This document shows, one piece after another, positions 32,200 to 40,974 of a stretch of 50,310 bases of DNA (position 1 is the stretch's first letter; every line of letters begins with the position of its first letter). Source of the stretch: Timonella senegalensis JC301 (GTDB lineage Bacteria; Actinomycetota; Actinomycetes; Actinomycetales; Cellulomonadaceae); the NCBI RefSeq assembly GCF_000312125.1, contig NZ_HE978641.1, forward strand, positions 762,562-812,871. The letters are read 5' to 3'. The translations under genes were made by a program, and so were the position numbers. The notes beneath the pieces were generated by a model, which was given only the letters and a program-made list of their open reading frames with translations, was not told where the DNA came from and made no database searches.

Positions 32200-32970
32200 C
32201 TACGCCGGATACGACCTTGATCCGAAGATTGCCTGGCCCACCCGAACCACTGTGGCGCCCTCCTCGATGGCCAATTCAAAGTCCCCGGACATGCCCATCG
32301 ACAGCTCAGACAGATCCATCCCCTCGGGCGCGTACTCGCGCGCACGATCCCTCAGGCCACGGAGCTCTGCAAAACTCTGGCGCACGCGCGCTGGGTCGGC
32401 GCTGAACGGCGCCATGGTCATGAATCCCCTGACATTGAGCCGGGAAAACTGGGGGAGTGCCTTGATGAAGTCCTCTACATCCTCCGGCGCCAGACCCGTC
32501 TTGCTCGACTCCCTTGACGTGTTGACCTGCACCAACACGTCCAATGAGCGGTCAAATCCCTCAAGCCGGCGCTCCAGTGCCTCCGCGAGTTTCAGCGAAT
32601 CCAGGGCCTGAAACTCCGTGGCAAACTCCGCCACGTCCTTAGCCTTGTTGGTCTGCAGATGTCCGATGATCGCCCACGTCAGGTCCAGATCAGCCATTTC
32701 GCGGCTCTTGCGCTGGGCCTCCTGGACCTTGTTTTCGGCCATGTGCGTGATGCCCGCGGCGTGCGCGTTGCGCAGCCGCTCCTGTGGGACCGTCTTGGAT
32801 ACGGGCAGCAGTCGCACCTGGCTCGCATCCCGGCCCGCACGGGCCGCCGCAGCCCCGATTAGGGCGCGCACATCGGCGAGTCTCGCCTCAAAATCCGCCA
32901 CGGATTCCGCCGCACCAAATGTCCGCCTGCGGATACTCTCGTCCCCGGAATCCTGTTGCTTTGCGCCCAC
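32200..32970 (-). CDS. YggS family pyridoxal phosphate homeostasis protein
   Basis: A 256-residue PLP-binding protein. The Lys that holds the cofactor is in LLPVSKTVP. Then GENKVQEA-type AENKVQEAQRK, WAIIGHLQTNKAK, VLVQVNTSRESSKTGL, GFMTMAPF and SMGMSGDFELAIEEGATVVRVGQAIFG follow, the family signature. YggS/PLPBP proteins buffer pyridoxal phosphate and have no known catalysis. The GTG at 32970 is chosen because AGGAG precedes it. Monocistronic here. Confidence 0.93.
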   Translation of the reverse strand: MGAKQQDSGDESIRRRTFGAAESVADFEARLADVRALIGAAAARAGRDASQVRLLPVSKTVPQERLRNAHAAGITHMAENKVQEAQRKSREMADLDLTWAIIGHLQTNKAKDVAEFATEFQALDSLKLAEALERRLEGFDRSLDVLVQVNTSRESSKTGLAPEDVEDFIKALPQFSRLNVRGFMTMAPFSADPARVRQSFAELRGLRDRAREYAPEGMDLSELSMGMSGDFELAIEEGATVVRVGQAIFGSRSYPA

Positions 32971-33062
32971 GTTTACTCCTGTTTCGCTGCGGCTTTCCAA
33001 CCACCAAGGGTACTCCGGCAGCCGTCCGCAAGCCCACCATGCCCACCGCCCCAGCACCCCAC

Positions 33063-33135
33063 GCCGAGATCCTAGCTGTGGCTGTGAGTTCCTAGCCTCC
33101 AGCTAGGAAGTCACCGTTGTACCTAGGATCTCGGC
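33063..33135. repeat. 73-bp nested hairpin element
   Basis: Outer GCCGAGATCCTAG and CTAGGATCTCGGC pair perfectly, with an inner GTGAGTTCCTAG-type stem. It is the same family as the element at 17888. It lies between the YggS and permease genes. Confidence 0.8.
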
Positions 33136-33153
33136 TCCCATGGTCAGACCCCC

Positions 33154-33245
33154 ATTAACGACGATCGACCTGCGTCCCAGCCGCATCTCACCTAGGCCGC
33201 TGGGCGGGTGGGATGGTGCTGCAACGCAGGCCGATCGTCGAAAAT
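33154..33245. repeat. inverted pair of TCGACGAT-type repeats
   Basis: ATTAACGACGAT (33154-33165) with following CGACCTGCGT faces a minus-strand ATTTTCGACGAT (33234-33245) followed by CGGCCTGCGT. It forms a 92-bp imperfect palindrome just past the permease gene stop. Confidence 0.75.
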
Positions 33246-33262
33246 CAGGTTTTATGAGCCCG

Positions 33263-34843
33263 TCAGGCCTCAACCATGGGACGGGACAGGTCGGCGTCCT
33301 CAGGGCGAATGCCGCGGGACTTGGTGACCACCTTGTGGCCGATCCAGATGGCTAGGAACGCCGGGATTCCGATGTATGAGGACAGAATCTCAATGAGCTT
33401 TCCGCCGCCAAACAGGGCGTTGTAGTTCTGGCCGATGATGACCACGGCGCACATGAGGAGCGCGACGATCGGGCCCAATGGGAACCAGCGGGCCTTGAAC
33501 TTGAGTTCGGACAGGTCATGGCCCTGCGCCACGAATGCGCGGCGGAAGTTGTAGTGCGACCAGGCGATACCCATCCACACGATGAAGCCAGACAGGCCGG
33601 ACACGTTAACCAGCCACACGTACGCGCCACCATTGCCAATAAGCGAGGTCAGGAATGCGAAACCGCCGATCGCGGCGGTCATCGCGAGCGCGGGGATCGG
33701 GACGCCGTGGCGGTTGACCGAGCGGAAGATCTTGGGTGCCTTGCCGTCCATCGCCATGGCGTAAAGCATGCGGGTGGACGCGTACAGTCCCGAGTTACCG
33801 GCGGACAGGATAGAGGTCAGGATGACCGCGTTCATGAGTGTAGCGGCGCCGAGCACGCCCGCGTTTTCGAACACGATCGTGAAGGGGGAGACTGCGATGT
33901 CGGTGATGTCGGTGTCGAGCAGTCGCGAATCGGTGTACGGGATCAGGAACGCAATCACGGTAATCGCACCAATGTAGAACAGCATGATGCGGATGAAGAT
34001 CGAGCGGATCGAACGCGGGACGTCCCGTTCCGGGTTCTTGGACTCACCGGCGGCCACACCCACGAGCTCGGTTCCCTGGAACGAGAATCCGGCGATCATG
34101 AAGACCGCGACCACGGCCGTCATGCCACCCGGGAATGGCGCGTCGTCCACGGTCCAGTTGGTGAAGCCGGGGGAGTTGCCGCCCATAATGCCAAAGATCA
34201 TCAGCACGCCGAGCGCCAAGAACACCACGACCGCGATGACCTTAACCATGGCGAACCAGAACTCGGACTCACCAAAGGCCTTGGAACCAAACAGATTGAG
34301 GAGGATCAGGAGGGTCAGGAAGGCTGCGGACCAGATCCACGCAGGTACTCCCGGCGCCCAATAGGACATAACAATCGCTGCGGCCACGAGCTCCGCGGCC
34401 ACCGTGATCGCCCAGTTGAACCAGTAGTTCCAGCCGGTGGCAAAGCCGAACGAAGGGCTGATAAAGCGGTTGGCGTACTCTGCAAACGCGCCCGGAACCG
34501 GGAGGTATGTGGCCATCTCGCCGAGCGACTGCATGAGCAGGAACACCATGAACCCGATGACGCCATAGGCGAGCAGGGCACCACCCGGACCGGCCTGGGA
34601 GATCGTGTTGCCTGATGCTACAAACAGGCCCGTGCCGATCGCCCCACCGATGGCGATCATCGACATGTGTCGGGCGCTCAGGCCGCGCTTGAGCGTGTTC
34701 TCGGCGGCGGGTTCCTCGGGTGGGGCCACGCTGGCCCCGTTCGTGGGGTCGGGCGTGACCTGGGCAGCGTGGTTGGACGCTTGGTTGGTTGCCCTGTCGG
34801 TTGCCCGACCGGAGCTGCTACTCAGGTCTTCGATTTCAGCCAT
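33263..34843 (-). CDS. amino acid permease (AAT family, lysine-permease-like)
   Basis: A 526-residue transporter with 12 membrane segments. After a 50-residue hydrophilic tail comes LKRGLSARHMSMIAIGGAIGTGLF, the amino acid permease start. IAGFSFQGTELVGVAAGESKNPERDVPRSIR is the conserved region of the lysine and aromatic amino acid permeases. The C-terminus is cytoplasmic. The start at 34843 has GGGGA ten bases upstream. Lysine is the closest guess for the substrate. Confidence 0.88.
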   Translation of the reverse strand: MAEIEDLSSSSGRATDRATNQASNHAAQVTPDPTNGASVAPPEEPAAENTLKRGLSARHMSMIAIGGAIGTGLFVASGNTISQAGPGGALLAYGVIGFMVFLLMQSLGEMATYLPVPGAFAEYANRFISPSFGFATGWNYWFNWAITVAAELVAAAIVMSYWAPGVPAWIWSAAFLTLLILLNLFGSKAFGESEFWFAMVKVIAVVVFLALGVLMIFGIMGGNSPGFTNWTVDDAPFPGGMTAVVAVFMIAGFSFQGTELVGVAAGESKNPERDVPRSIRSIFIRIMLFYIGAITVIAFLIPYTDSRLLDTDITDIAVSPFTIVFENAGVLGAATLMNAVILTSILSAGNSGLYASTRMLYAMAMDGKAPKIFRSVNRHGVPIPALAMTAAIGGFAFLTSLIGNGGAYVWLVNVSGLSGFIVWMGIAWSHYNFRRAFVAQGHDLSELKFKARWFPLGPIVALLMCAVVIIGQNYNALFGGGKLIEILSSYIGIPAFLAIWIGHKVVTKSRGIRPEDADLSRPMVEA

Positions 34844-34956
34844 GTAAGGATTCCCCGCGACAATCAGTTGAATGTATTCATGCCAGTGCATGAATTATCA
34901 GCCCGACACCGGACTCATTCTAGTCGCGAATTTAACCCTCTTGCGGGTAGCGTGAC

Positions 34957-35451
34957 CTATTCCTCGGTGGGCGCCGAAGGCTCCACCGGGTTGGTTCTCG
35001 TTTCCTGTGGCCTAGCGTTTGCAGCGTCCCCGCCATGGCCCCGGTAAATCTCCAGGTCCAGCTCCTCAAGGATCTTGCGGGCATCCTCAACATCCCACTG
35101 AGTGCCTTGGAGTTCAAACTCAAAGAGCATCGGTCTACCCGATTTTTTGGCGATTTCTCGCGCCGCCGCCTGGTAGTGAGTGCCAAAGTTTCGGTTCCCG
35201 GAGCCCATGACCCCGACCATCTTGCGTCGCACCTCAGGGTTCCTCAGGAAGCGCTTCACCGGTTCGGGGAGCGTGTCATTGTCCGCGTTTCCGGTCTTGT
35301 ACGAAGGTGTCAGGAGCACCCACGGCCCGTCGGGCACAGTCGAGCGAATATCCCGGTCTCCCAGATCGAAAACCGGCCGCGCCAGGTTCTGCGCAAACAG
35401 CTTGACCATCCCTGATTTGGATGAATAAAAGTAGACCGGCACCTGCCGCAT
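34957..35451 (-). CDS. nrdI: NrdI flavodoxin of class Ib ribonucleotide reductase, orphan
   Basis: A 164-residue protein with the NrdI signature PVYFYSSKSGMVKLFAQNL and FDL, plus PDGPWVLLTPSYKTGN and VMGSGNRNFGTHYQAAA for FMN binding. NrdI supplies superoxide to build the dimanganese-tyrosyl cofactor of NrdF. Here it stands alone, while it usually lies in an nrdHIEF operon. A C-terminal tail of about 30 residues is extra. nrdE and nrdF would be elsewhere in the genome. Confidence 0.87.
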   Translation of the reverse strand: MRQVPVYFYSSKSGMVKLFAQNLARPVFDLGDRDIRSTVPDGPWVLLTPSYKTGNADNDTLPEPVKRFLRNPEVRRKMVGVMGSGNRNFGTHYQAAAREIAKKSGRPMLFEFELQGTQWDVEDARKILEELDLEIYRGHGGDAANARPQETRTNPVEPSAPTEE

Positions 35452-35613
35452 TACACGCCCTCTTCCTCAGTCCCTTCGATCAGAGTACGACAGGGGATCG
35501 GGCATCCGTGAGTCCAAGGACCCTTGGAGACTCCATTCGGTCACCCCTAAAGATTTCCATGCATGGTTCTGCCAGCGCGAGGACACTTGCCAACGCACTA
35601 GGGTGGGGAAGGG

Positions 35614-36906
35614 TTGCATGTGAAGGGGATGAGAGCAGACATGAGTGAATCTGGTGGCGCAGAACGAAGAAGAGTTAAGCTTCCAGCCCCAATAGTCCTG
35701 GCACTGATCTTCCTCGTAGCAATCAACCTGCGTCCGGCCCTCACCTCGGTAGGGCCACTCTTGCCACAAATAGGATCTGATCTTTTCCTAGACGAGGGAG
35801 TCCTCGGATTCTTGGGTACGATCCCACTTCTCGCTTTCGCGTTGATCTCCCCTCTGGTCCATCACCCTGCCAGGCGATTCGGCATGGAACGCACGGTGCT
35901 CGCCTCTTTGGTTCTCCTTGCCGTAGGAATTGTCATCCGGTCCTACGGCGGAAGCGCCGGGCTCTGGGTCGGTGCGAGCATCGTGGGCTGCGCAATCGCC
36001 ATAGGAAACGTCCTCACTCCCACGATTGTTAAGCGCGATTACCCAGCCCGTGGTGCCCTTGCGATGGGCATCTACTCCGCCTCAGTGAACATCGCTGCTT
36101 CCTCTGCTGCGGCCCTGGCTGTTCCCGTGGCAAGTACCTCTGGATGGCGGTTCTCACTGGCCTTCTGGGCGATTCCTGCCACAGTGGTGGCCTTCCTCTG
36201 GTTCCCGCGGGCCCGCTCATCAGCTCCTGCCCAGCGCTTTACCTCCATCACACTGGACAACAGTTCAGCAAGTTCAGCAGCAGGTCAGAGCGCACACATG
36301 GGTGACAAGCCCGCTACTGAAGTCCCTTTGTGGAAGCAGCCCACAGCATGGCTAGTGACCGCCTTCATGGGGCTGCAGAGCACAACCTTCTATGTGCTTG
36401 CCACCTGGCTGCCCACCTTCCTCATCACTGAAGGATCTACCCCCGCACAGGCCGGCATGAACCTGTTTGTGTACCAAATCGTGGGTGTCGGCGGCGGGCT
36501 ACTCATCCCCGCACTCATGAGACGGCCCCACAGCCAAACCGTGGCAGCCATCACCGCAAGCATCCCGATGATCGTGACAATCTGCGGGCTACTTATAGCG
36601 CCCTCACTCAGCATCCTGTGGGCGATCATTGGCGGTTTCGGCTCTGGCTCCTCATTCGTGGTGGCCCTCTCCCTCATCAACTTCCGCTCGCACACACCCC
36701 AGGACACCACCAAACTCTCCGGCATGGCACAGTCCTACGGTTACTTGTTTGCGGCTATTGGACCCGTAGCAGCAGGCTTCCTCGCCGAGCGAACGGGCGC
36801 CTGGACTGCATCCTTCACACTCCTGGGGATTCTGGCGTGCGTGCAACTCCTCGTCGGAATCCTGGTAGGCCCGAACCGGTCGATGCAACAAACCCAACAT
36901 GCCTGA
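35614..36906 (+). CDS. MFS transporter (CynX/NimT-like)
   Basis: A 430-residue transporter with 12 membrane segments. The start of the core, VAINLRPALTSVGPLLPQIGSDL, and the HHPARRFGMERTV loop are typical of the CynX/NimT/YycB family, which includes cyanate and nitroimidazole transporters. The ATG at 35614 has AAGGG before it; ATGs at 35629 and 35641 are alternatives. It ends before a dispersed repeat. Substrate unknown. Confidence 0.87.
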   Translation: MHVKGMRADMSESGGAERRRVKLPAPIVLALIFLVAINLRPALTSVGPLLPQIGSDLFLDEGVLGFLGTIPLLAFALISPLVHHPARRFGMERTVLASLVLLAVGIVIRSYGGSAGLWVGASIVGCAIAIGNVLTPTIVKRDYPARGALAMGIYSASVNIAASSAAALAVPVASTSGWRFSLAFWAIPATVVAFLWFPRARSSAPAQRFTSITLDNSSASSAAGQSAHMGDKPATEVPLWKQPTAWLVTAFMGLQSTTFYVLATWLPTFLITEGSTPAQAGMNLFVYQIVGVGGGLLIPALMRRPHSQTVAAITASIPMIVTICGLLIAPSLSILWAIIGGFGSGSSFVVALSLINFRSHTPQDTTKLSGMAQSYGYLFAAIGPVAAGFLAERTGAWTASFTLLGILACVQLLVGILVGPNRSMQQTQHA

Positions 36907-36944
36907 CCTGACGTCAGGGTGGATGGGGGCTGGGTGTCCGCTTG

Positions 36945-36956
36945 ATCGTCGAAAAT
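36945..36956 (-). repeat. TCGACGAT-type dispersed repeat, extended copy
   Basis: The minus strand reads ATTTTCGACGATCAAGC, then ACACCCAGCCCCC, the extended consensus. It lies about 40 bases past the MFS stop codon. Confidence 0.7.
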
Positions 36957-37092
36957 CAAAGACCATGTAAGAAACTACGGGGCCCACACCCAGGGGCTGC
37001 AGGCCCGAGGCCCAACATACCCACAAGCTCCACGCACGCCGAGCCGCAAGGCGGCCACACAACCACGGGCCCCACAACCACAGTGCAGACAC

Positions 37093-37127
37093 AAAAAGAG
37101 AGGCACCGCATAAGCGGTGCCTCTCTT
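37093..37127 (-). terminator. terminator of the tRNA cluster
   Basis: A perfect 14-bp stem (AAGAGAGGCACCGC and complement) with loop ATAA is followed on the minus strand by TTTTTGT. It lies eight bases past the tRNA-Ala 3' end. Confidence 0.88.
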
Positions 37128-37134
37128 CATTCTG

Positions 37135-37207
37135 TGGAGCTAAGGGGACTCGAACCCCTAACCCCCTGCTTGCAAAGCAGGTGCGCTACCAATTGCGCCA
37201 TAGCCCC
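37135..37207 (-). tRNA. tRNA-Ala (TGC anticodon)
   Basis: A 73-base cloverleaf without encoded CCA. The acceptor GGGGCTA pairs with TAGCTCC, the D-arm contains the GCGCA pattern, the anticodon stem-loop CCTGCTTTGCAAGCAGG gives anticodon TGC, and the T-arm reads AGGGGTTCGAGTCCCCT. Confidence 0.97.
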
Positions 37208-37219
37208 AGTGGCTTCCGA

Positions 37220-37339
37220 TCAGTTGATCGGATCCGTAACCTCAGACCAAAGATCGCGCTGTCCGTCGTCACCGGTTACCTTGCGCCAAACGGCGTAACC
37301 TGCGACTGCAGTCAGAAGAACAATAAAAAACTTCTTCAT
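37220..37339 (-). CDS. DLW-39 family microprotein
   Basis: A 39-residue protein between the two tRNA genes. It begins MKKFFIVLLTAVAGYAVWRK with a single membrane segment and ends with DLWSEVTDPIN, carrying the DLW motif of the actinobacterial DLW-39 family. The length is exactly typical. GGGGAA precedes the ATG. The usual position next to gyrA and DUF3566 is kept. Function unknown. Confidence 0.88.
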   Translation of the reverse strand: MKKFFIVLLTAVAGYAVWRKVTGDDGQRDLWSEVTDPIN

Positions 37340-37369
37340 TTCACTTTCCCCTTTGGTTGGGTTCGGTAG

Positions 37370-37443
37370 TGGGCCTAAGAGGACTTGAACCTCTGACCTC
37401 TTCGTTATCAGCGAAGCGCTCTAACCGCCTGAGCTATAGGCCC
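37370..37443 (-). tRNA. tRNA-Ile (GAT anticodon)
   Basis: A 74-base cloverleaf without encoded CCA. The acceptor GGGCCTA pairs with TAGGCCC, the D-arm is AGCTCAGGCGGTTAGAGC, the anticodon loop is CTGATAA with GAT, and the T-arm is AGAGGTTCAAGTCCTCT. Confidence 0.97.
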
Positions 37444-37565
37444 GTAGTCGTGGGATTCGTTTCCGTTCCCTCAACGACACTTAAAGTTACACGATTTGAG
37501 CGGGGAATCCAAAATCGAACAGGATCCCCCGCCGCAAACCGCTAAATGATGCGAGAAACTCGTGC

Positions 37566-38135
37566 CTAGTCGTCGGTCAGCGTGAGGTGGATTCCACCCA
37601 CAAGAGCAGCAACAACGTTGTATAGGAACGCTCCGATGGTGCCAATGGCGGTGAGGAGAACGACGTCCACGATGGCCAGAATTGTGGCCAACGACACCAC
37701 TCGAGACAACTCAACGTACTGCAGGATGTTGACGGTTGTCTTCTCGCCGAGGATTTCCTTGACCATGGCATCCACCTCTGTGAACACATGCATGCCGTCC
37801 AGGACCTTCCAGAACACGATAGCCGCCACGACCATCATGATTCCCAGGGCGATCGAGAGTAGGAACGACATCTTCATGGCGGACCATGGATCGATGCGTG
37901 ACACCGACAGCCTGATGCGGCGTGGTCCCACAAGCTCCGGGCGTACCGAGCCAGCCGTGCGAGGGGATTCCCCCTGCCCTGCGGGCTTACCAGCCCCTAC
38001 AGGCAGCGCGCCGGAAGCGGCCGGAGCCGATCCCGATGACTTCGGAGTGAAGCTTGCTGGGGCACCGCCGGCCGTTGGGGCGGGAGGGGTCGTGACCTGG
38101 CCTCCTGCTACCGACTTGCTATTCGATGTGCTCAT
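37566..38135 (-). CDS. DUF3566 membrane protein next to gyrA
   Basis: A 189-residue protein. The first 90 residues are Ser/Pro/Ala-rich and disordered. The DUF3566 domain begins at [47 protein letters not shown] and ends in [15 protein letters not shown], with two main membrane segments. It overlaps gyrA by four bases (ATGA) and is probably translated with it. Its position after gyrA is conserved in actinobacteria; the function is unknown. Confidence 0.92.
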   Translation of the reverse strand: MSTSNSKSVAGGQVTTPPAPTAGGAPASFTPKSSGSAPAASGALPVGAGKPAGQGESPRTAGSVRPELVGPRRIRLSVSRIDPWSAMKMSFLLSIALGIMMVVAAIVFWKVLDGMHVFTEVDAMVKEILGEKTTVNILQYVELSRVVSLATILAIVDVVLLTAIGTIGAFLYNVVAALVGGIHLTLTDD

Positions 38136-40801
38136 GCGTTCTCTTCTTCAGCTGTAGTTTCGGCTGTTTCGTGCTCGCTTGGGGTGGCCTCGTCGTTCAC
38201 GGTTTCGCCAACGATCTGTGCCTCTGAGGTCTCTTCAGAGACCTCGTCAGACTCGCCGTCTTCGAGCTCGGAATCGCCGAGATTGCGCTCAACGTTGCGG
38301 GCAACCGCGATGATGCTGTCGTTCTTGTCCGGCTTAGCAAACGTTACACCCTGGGTGTTTCGGCCGGTACGGTTAACCTCCGAAACCGCAGAACGCACGA
38401 TCTTTCCCTTCTTCATGATCACAAGAACTTCATCTTCTGCCTCAGTGATCAGTGCGCCAACGAGATCTCCGCGTTCCTCAACCAGGTTCGCAACCTTGAT
38501 TCCGTAGCCGTTTCGGCCCTGGACTCGGTACTCGGAGATGTCGGTGCGCTTGGCAAAGCCGCCCTCGGTGACCACGAACATGTCGGAGTTCTCGCGGACC
38601 ACGTCTGCGGAGAGCAGTTCGTCGTTGTCGCGGAACTTCATGCCCGTCACACCGGAGGTCGCGCGTCCCATTGGGCGCAGGGTGTCATCGTCTGCACGGA
38701 AGCGGATCGACTGGCCCTTGCGGGACACCAGGATGAGGTCGTCATCGTGGTTGACCGCAACCGCTGACACGAGCTCATCAGCACGGCCCTCGTCATCCTC
38801 ACGCAGATTGATTGCGATCAGACCGGCGGTGCGGTTGGTGTCGTACTCGGACAGGCGGGTCTTCTTGACCAAACCGCGGCGGGTGGCGAGAACCAGGTAC
38901 TCGTGGTCGTCGTAGTTCTTGAGATCAAGTACCTGCGCGATGCGCTCTCCCGGCTGGAAGGCCAGGAGGTTTGCAACGTGCTGGCCCTTGGCGTCGCGAC
39001 CGCCCTCAGGGAGCTCGTACGCCTTGGCGCGGTAGACACGGCCAAAGTTGGTGAAGAACAGCAGCCACTGGTGGGTGGTCGTGACAAAGAAGTGGTCCAC
39101 GAGGTCGTCCTCGCGCAGCGCCGCTCCCTTTACTCCCTTGCCGCCACGCTTTTGCGCACGGTAGCTGTCAGAACGGGTGCGCTTGACGTATCCACCGCGA
39201 GTGATCGTGACTACGACCTCTTCCTCTGCAATAAGGTCCTCCATGGAGACCTCGCCGCCGTAAGGAAGGATCGTGGTGCGGCGGTCGTCGCCGAACTTGT
39301 CCACGATTTCGGTGAGTTCGTCGCTGACAATCGCGCGCTGACGCTCTGGCTTGGCCAGGATGTCGTTGAAGTCGTTGATCTGCGCTTCGAGTTCTGCGTG
39401 GTCGTCCATGATCTTCTGGCGTTCCAGTGCTGCCAGTCGGCGGAGCTGGAGATTCAGGATCGCGGTTGCCTGGATTTCGTCGATTCCCAGGAGGTTCATG
39501 AGGCCTTCGCGGGCTTCATCCACTGTTGGGGAGCGGCGGATCAGGGCAATGACCTCGTCGAGGTTGTCCAGAGCGCGCAGGTATCCGCGCAGGATGTGGA
39601 TGCGGTCTTCGGCTTCCTTCAGGAGGTAGGCCGTACGCCTCGAGATGACGTCCATCTGGTGGTTGACCCAGTGGAAGATGAACGCGTCGATCGACAGGGT
39701 GCGTGGCACGCCGTCGATGAGAGCAAGCATGTTAGCGGAGAAGTTTTCCTGCAGCTGTGTGTGCTTGTACAGGTTGTTCAGGACGACCTTGGCCACCGCA
39801 TCACGCTTGAGCACGATGACCAGGCGCTGACCGGTACGGCCCGAGGTCTCATCGCGGATATCCGCGATCCCGGAGATCTTGCCGTCCTTGACGTAGTCCG
39901 CGATCTTGAGCGCGAGTGCGTCAGGGTTGACCTGGTACGGGAGCTCGGTCACCACGAGGCAGATGCGGTTCTGGATTTCCTCGATGTTGACCACTGCACG
40001 CTGCGTGATCGAGCCACGGCCGGTGCGGTATGCGTCCTCGATGCCCTTGCGGCCCAGGATGGTTGCGCCGGTAGGGAAGTCCGGGCCCTTGATGCGCTCG
40101 ATGAGCGCCTCGCGGAGCTCCTCACGAGAAGCATCCGGGTTGTCTAGGTACCACTGCACACCGTTCGCAACCTCGCGCAGGTTGTGCGGTGGAATGTTGG
40201 TCGCCATACCCACTGCGATACCGGCCGAGCCGTTGACCAGCAAGTTTGGGAAGCGTGCAGGAAGAACCGATGGCTCCTGGGTGCGTCCGTCGTAGTTGTC
40301 CTGGAAGTCAACGGTGTTCTTGTCAATGTCACGGACCATCTCGAGCGCAAGCGGCGCCATGCGGGTTTCCGTGTACCTGGGTGCTGCTGCGGGGTCGTTA
40401 CCTGGGGAACCAAAGTTTCCCTGTCCGGCGGCGAGCGGGTAGCGCAGGGTCCAGTCCTGGACCAGGCGAACCAGGGTGTCGTAGATGGCGGTGTCACCGT
40501 GCGGGTGGAACTTACCCATGACGTCACCGACCACACGCGAGCACTTCGAGTACGCGCGGTCTGGGCGGTATCCGCCGTCGTACATCGCGTAGATCACGCG
40601 GCGGTGTACGGGCTTCAGGCCGTCACGGATGTCCGGAAGCGCGCGTCCCACAATGACTGACATTGCGTAGTCGAGGTACGAGCGCTGCATCTCCGTTTGG
40701 AGGTCAACTTGCTCCACGTTGCCGTGGTGCACAACGAGTTCCTCGTGCCGAGGTGCTTCCTCGTTGATTTCGTAGTCTGCTGGAGTTTGATCGTCTGCCA
40801 C
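38132..40801 (-). CDS. gyrA: DNA gyrase subunit A
   Basis: An 889-residue subunit of the type II topoisomerase that supercoils [23 protein letters not shown] begins the winged-helix part. The quinolone-determining region [15 protein letters not shown] has Thr 104 and Asp 108. The catalytic Tyr 143 is in PRYTETRM. The C-terminal domain carries the GyrA box [10 protein letters not shown] and six beta-pinwheel repeats. A 60-residue acidic tail ends the protein, longer than usual. GTG start with AGGAGAGG. The order gyrB-gyrA-DUF3566 is conserved. Confidence 0.98.
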   Translation of the reverse strand: MADDQTPADYEINEEAPRHEELVVHHGNVEQVDLQTEMQRSYLDYAMSVIVGRALPDIRDGLKPVHRRVIYAMYDGGYRPDRAYSKCSRVVGDVMGKFHPHGDTAIYDTLVRLVQDWTLRYPLAAGQGNFGSPGNDPAAAPRYTETRMAPLALEMVRDIDKNTVDFQDNYDGRTQEPSVLPARFPNLLVNGSAGIAVGMATNIPPHNLREVANGVQWYLDNPDASREELREALIERIKGPDFPTGATILGRKGIEDAYRTGRGSITQRAVVNIEEIQNRICLVVTELPYQVNPDALALKIADYVKDGKISGIADIRDETSGRTGQRLVIVLKRDAVAKVVLNNLYKHTQLQENFSANMLALIDGVPRTLSIDAFIFHWVNHQMDVISRRTAYLLKEAEDRIHILRGYLRALDNLDEVIALIRRSPTVDEAREGLMNLLGIDEIQATAILNLQLRRLAALERQKIMDDHAELEAQINDFNDILAKPERQRAIVSDELTEIVDKFGDDRRTTILPYGGEVSMEDLIAEEEVVVTITRGGYVKRTRSDSYRAQKRGGKGVKGAALREDDLVDHFFVTTTHQWLLFFTNFGRVYRAKAYELPEGGRDAKGQHVANLLAFQPGERIAQVLDLKNYDDHEYLVLATRRGLVKKTRLSEYDTNRTAGLIAINLREDDEGRADELVSAVAVNHDDDLILVSRKGQSIRFRADDDTLRPMGRATSGVTGMKFRDNDELLSADVVRENSDMFVVTEGGFAKRTDISEYRVQGRNGYGIKVANLVEERGDLVGALITEAEDEVLVIMKKGKIVRSAVSEVNRTGRNTQGVTFAKPDKNDSIIAVARNVERNLGDSELEDGESDEVSEETSEAQIVGETVNDEATPSEHETAETTAEEENA

Positions 40802-40867
40802 GATTTTCCTCTCCTAATTCTCCGGCGCAAGCGCCTGGTTAAGTCTGAAATTCCTTGATGTCTTGTG

Positions 40868-40879
40868 CTTCACGACGAT
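40868..40879 (+). repeat. degenerate TCGACGAT-type repeat
   Basis: CTTCACGACGAT followed by TCCCTCGCGTTACG, in the gyrB-gyrA gap. Confidence 0.45.
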
Positions 40880-40974
40880 TCCCTCGCGTTACGTTGCGGG
40901 GTGTCGCTTCCGTGGTGGCTGGCTTGGCGCGTGGCGCCGAACCGCTTCACGGTCCGTCTGTGGACGGTGGAGCG

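Noticed and set aside
33518-34615. 365-codon plus-strand frame opposite the permease gene
   Set aside because: His/Asp/Arg-rich low-complexity translation typical of an antisense shadow of a membrane protein.
38903-40147. 414-codon plus-strand frame opposite gyrA
   Set aside because: It is a shadow of the gyrA codon pattern on the other strand.
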